Source of the DNA: an uncultured Acidobacteriota bacterium
GTDB lineage: Bacteria > Acidobacteriota > UBA6911 > CAINFC01
Assembly (NCBI GenBank): GCA_903847975.1
Contig: CAINFC010000006.1
Span: forward strand, 124,001 to 188,000
Direction of reading: 5' to 3'
DNA length: 64,000 nt
Each line of letters opens with the position of its first letter. Position 1 is the stretch's first letter. The notes beneath the pieces are model-generated. The model did not search any database. It was not told the DNA's origin and saw nothing but the letters and a program-made list of their open reading frames with translations. Positions 62,006 through 64,000 of the stretch are shown here, piece after piece. The position numbers and the translations under genes are program-made.

Positions 62006-63166
62006 CTATCCGTTTTCCTTTTTCCCCTTGCTGTCTTCTTTTTTCGGCTTCGCCTTGGGGTCGGGTTTTGTTTTGCTCGTGTCTTTTACCGAGGTTTCCG
62101 CCTTGGCCGGACCGTCGGCGGTTTTGCTGATGGTCGTGCTGATGACGATATCCTTCTCATCCTCTCCGGGCTTGGCGTCCGCCGCGGATTTGTCCTTGGA
62201 AGCGAGAAGTTCCTTGTTTTCCTTTTCCTTCTGGAGCATGTCGATCGCCCTCTGGTAGGGGTCCCCCTCACCAGAAAGGCCCATAGCTGCCATAAAATCC
62301 TTGACCGGCCGGAACAGGGAAAATCCCTCATCCGCCGCTGCCGCATCTTTCTTGCGCTGTTCGGCCAGCGCCGCGTTCACTTCCGGAACGGGCTTATTGA
62401 GCGCAATGAGCCGTTCGCGGGCCAGTTTGGCATACTCGCTATCCGGGTAATCGCTGCTAAGCCTGGCGTAGTTGGCAGCCGCTTCGTCGGTTTTCTTGTT
62501 CTGTTCCAGAGAGTCTCCCAGCTTGAATAAAATTTCATCCAGGCGGGAAAATTCCGGAAAGTTATCGGTCACCTGTTTGTACCGGCCGGCCGCTGCCTTA
62601 AACTGCTTCTTGTCATAATAGAACTGGCCGATCTTGTACACCGACTGCGCTTCATTTTCCTGGACATCTTTCAGGTAAAGCCTGGCGATCGGCGCAAACT
62701 CATGGTCCGGAAATTTTTCCAGGAACTTCTTCAGCTCATCTTCCGCTTTCTTGGAATGAGTGGAGTCCCTCTCCGGGCTTAACATCATCCTCATGTTGAG
62801 TGCGGCTATCTTAAACTGCGCCTCCGCTGCAAGATCGGAGGTGGGATAAAAAAGCTGAAAGTCCTTAAACTGAGTCTCCGCCTGAGTCAGGGACTCCGTG
62901 CCGCCTTCTTTATAGTAGGTGTTCCCCACTTCGAAAAAGGCTCGCGGCGTAAAGTCGCTGTCCGGGTAGGTATTGATCAGGGTCTGCAGCGAAAGGCGGG
63001 CCTTGATAAACTGACTCTTTTTCAAGTAGTTAACCGCGTTTTCATAAAGAGTCTTGTCCGGGGGGACGGCCTTGCTTTGCAGCTGCGCCGTCTTTTTACC
63101 GCAGGCGGAAAGAAAAATCCCGGTCAAAACCAGAAAGCAGAAAAATGCTTTCCTCGATCTTGCCAT
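62006..63166 (-). CDS. bamD: Outer-membrane assembly lipoprotein BamD-like, with extended tail
   Basis: A 386-residue lipoprotein; ATG at 63166, with a TTG two codons upstream as alternative. Signal ends in a strong lipobox (F-L-S-A-C, Cys22). Residues about 38-265 form five or six TPR-like units (L-Y-E-N-A-V-N-Y-L-K-K-S, N-T-Y-Y-K-E, F-P-E-F-S-R-L-D-E-I-L-F-K-L-G-D). BamD works with BamA in barrel insertion. The tail after residue 300 is charged and Lys-rich, making it longer than the family's roughly 250 residues. A broader TPR lipoprotein is a possible alternative. Confidence 0.8.
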   Translation of the reverse strand: MARSRKAFFCFLVLTGIFLSACGKKTAQLQSKAVPPDKTLYENAVNYLKKSQFIKARLSLQTLINTYPDSDFTPRAFFEVGNTYYKEGGTESLTQAETQFKDFQLFYPTSDLAAEAQFKIAALNMRMMLSPERDSTHSKKAEDELKKFLEKFPDHEFAPIARLYLKDVQENEAQSVYKIGQFYYDKKQFKAAAGRYKQVTDNFPEFSRLDEILFKLGDSLEQNKKTDEAAANYARLSSDYPDSEYAKLARERLIALNKPVPEVNAALAEQRKKDAAAADEGFSLFRPVKDFMAAMGLSGEGDPYQRAIDMLQKEKENKELLASKDKSAADAKPGEDEKDIVISTTISKTADGPAKAETSVKDTSKTKPDPKAKPKKEDSKGKKENG

Positions 63167-63247
63167 ATGCAAAAAACCTCTTCGATTTCTATATCTCTGG
63201 TTGCTTTTCCCCCTGGCCTCAGGCGGCCCGGGGAAAACCGCTCAACT

Positions 63248-63916
63248 TTATATTTTACTAAAACTTCTCCTGAATTCTATCATGGATTGGATGACAGAGG
63301 ACGGATTTGGGTTGCGAAAAATGACAGAACCCGCAACCAGAATATCCACTCCGGACCGAATGATTTGTTGGTAGTTCCGGAGATCGACCCCGCCGTCGAT
63401 GGAAACCAGCGCCCTATATCCCTCCTGCCGGATCCACTGTTGCAGCCGGGAAATTTTCCCCAGCGAGCCGGGTATGAATACCTGCCCGCCAAAACCGGGG
63501 TTCACAGTCATAAGCAGAATATAGTCAACGGCAGGGAGAATTTCCTCCAGCAAGGAGAGAGGGGTGGAAGGGTTTAAAGCGATGCCCGCCTTGGCCCCTT
63601 TCTCCTGAATCCAGTGGACCAGACGGTGGGCGTGCGGCTCCGCTTCCAGATGAAAGGAAACCATATTGGCCCCCGCTTGGATGAAATCAGCCGCGTACCG
63701 CGCAGGATTCTGAATCATCAAGTGAACATCGAAGGGAAGCTTGCAGTACCGCCGGATGGACTCCACAACCGGAAGTCCAAGACTTATATTCGGCACGAAG
63801 GAACCGTCCATGATATCGAGGTGGATCAGATCGGCACCGGCCGTTTCCACCGTTTTCAATTCGTCCGCCAGCCGGCCAAAATCGGCGGCCAGCAAGGATG
63901 GGGCAATCTGGAACAT
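63248..63916 (-). CDS. rpe: Ribulose-phosphate 3-epimerase
   Basis: A 222-residue TIM-barrel enzyme of the pentose phosphate pathway. Catalytic and metal residues lie in I-H-L-D-I-M-D-G-S-F-V-P-N, F-D-V-H-L-M, M-T-V-N-P-G-F-G-G-Q and S-I-D-G-G-V. Length is normal. It starts six bases after the PASTA gene stop. Confidence 0.96.
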   Translation of the reverse strand: MFQIAPSLLAADFGRLADELKTVETAGADLIHLDIMDGSFVPNISLGLPVVESIRRYCKLPFDVHLMIQNPARYAADFIQAGANMVSFHLEAEPHAHRLVHWIQEKGAKAGIALNPSTPLSLLEEILPAVDYILLMTVNPGFGGQVFIPGSLGKISRLQQWIRQEGYRALVSIDGGVDLRNYQQIIRSGVDILVAGSVIFRNPNPSSVIQSMIEFRRSFSKI

Positions 63917-63922
63917 GGCAAT

Positions 63923-64000
63923 CTATTTACTCGCTTGTATACGTATGGTGTCCTTGGCCCCCAACCGGCTTCCTGCCGGAGGGTCCTGGTTAAGAATCAT
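63923..64000 (-). CDS. C-terminal end of a PASTA-domain protein (5' part outside window)
   Basis: The last 25 codons of a leftward gene entering from the right edge. The peptide I-L-N-Q-D-P-P-A-G-S-R-L-G-A-K-D-T-I-R-I matches the end of a PASTA repeat (V-x-x-Q-x-P-x-A-G-x-x-V-x-x-G). PASTA repeats occur in Ser/Thr kinases, penicillin-binding proteins and stand-alone envelope proteins; which one cannot be told. Confidence 0.75.
   Translation of the reverse strand: MILNQDPPAGSRLGAKDTIRIQASK

Overview
The window is a G+C-rich bacterial chromosome segment with 47 protein-coding genes (two cut by the window edges) and one tRNA. It contains no rRNA, CRISPR array, phage or insertion sequence. Gene content suggests a Gram-negative, diderm heterotroph: BamD, a LolA-like carrier, an outer-membrane barrel, a type VI secretion (T6SS) baseplate protein and many Sec signal peptides. 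The style is most like Acidobacteriota: large TIG-repeat proteins, PEGA and carboxypeptidase-regulatory-like domains, a propeller/phosphoesterase fusion, a GH127 enzyme and ThuA domains. The phylum call is inference from gene content, not from a marker gene.

Layout. (1) 1-18,666 is an envelope and secretion region. It holds the truncated tssK, three secreted DUF4384-type paralogues, a three-gene secreted operon ending in a 1,484-residue TIG-repeat protein, a secreted trypsin-like protease, a three-gene operon that looks like T6SS or other contractile-injection cargo (unknown protein, peptidoglycan-binding protein, 658-residue protein with an in-frame G11 tract), a caspase-PEGA-TPR protein and a secreted D-aminoacylase-like amidohydrolase. 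(2) 18,844-28,251 is mostly housekeeping: purH, gpsA, coaX, a secreted Gfo/Idh/MocA oxidoreductase facing a sodium:solute symporter, and nifU-nifS. (3) 28,366-32,316 encodes an outer-membrane barrel, a decaheme cytochrome c and a methyltransferase behind a promoter overlapped by a perfect dyad; this reads as an MtrB/MtrA-type porin-cytochrome conduit. (4) 32,365-36,332 is a surface-polysaccharide patch: a lone receiver protein, two GT2 glycosyltransferases and a divergent methyltransferase with five exact-length 28-residue coiled-coil repeats. (5) 36,377-43,188 has tRNA-Gln with a strong promoter, class I fumarase, and an orphan FlhB-C/TPR plus giant FliK-like pair. (6) 43,356-53,819 has a propeller-phosphoesterase fusion, a five-gene Lol-like lipoprotein-trafficking operon, a GH127 glycosidase and a tandem ThuA protein. 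(7) 54,033-64,000 has a ClpX-like ATPase lacking the zinc-binding domain, a CxxCH surface protein, then birA-ftsY, valS, a response regulator with a long acidic linker, bamD, rpe and the end of a PASTA protein.

The best candidates for little-described biology are the orphan FliK-like/FlhB-C-TPR pair, the methyltransferase with a 28-residue-repeat coiled coil, the three-gene cargo operon, the porin-cytochrome conduit with its dyad-overlapped promoter, the compact Lol-like operon and the ClpX-like ATPase. No intergenic stretch exceeds 300 bases. The largest, 28,252-28,516, holds the conduit promoter and dyad.
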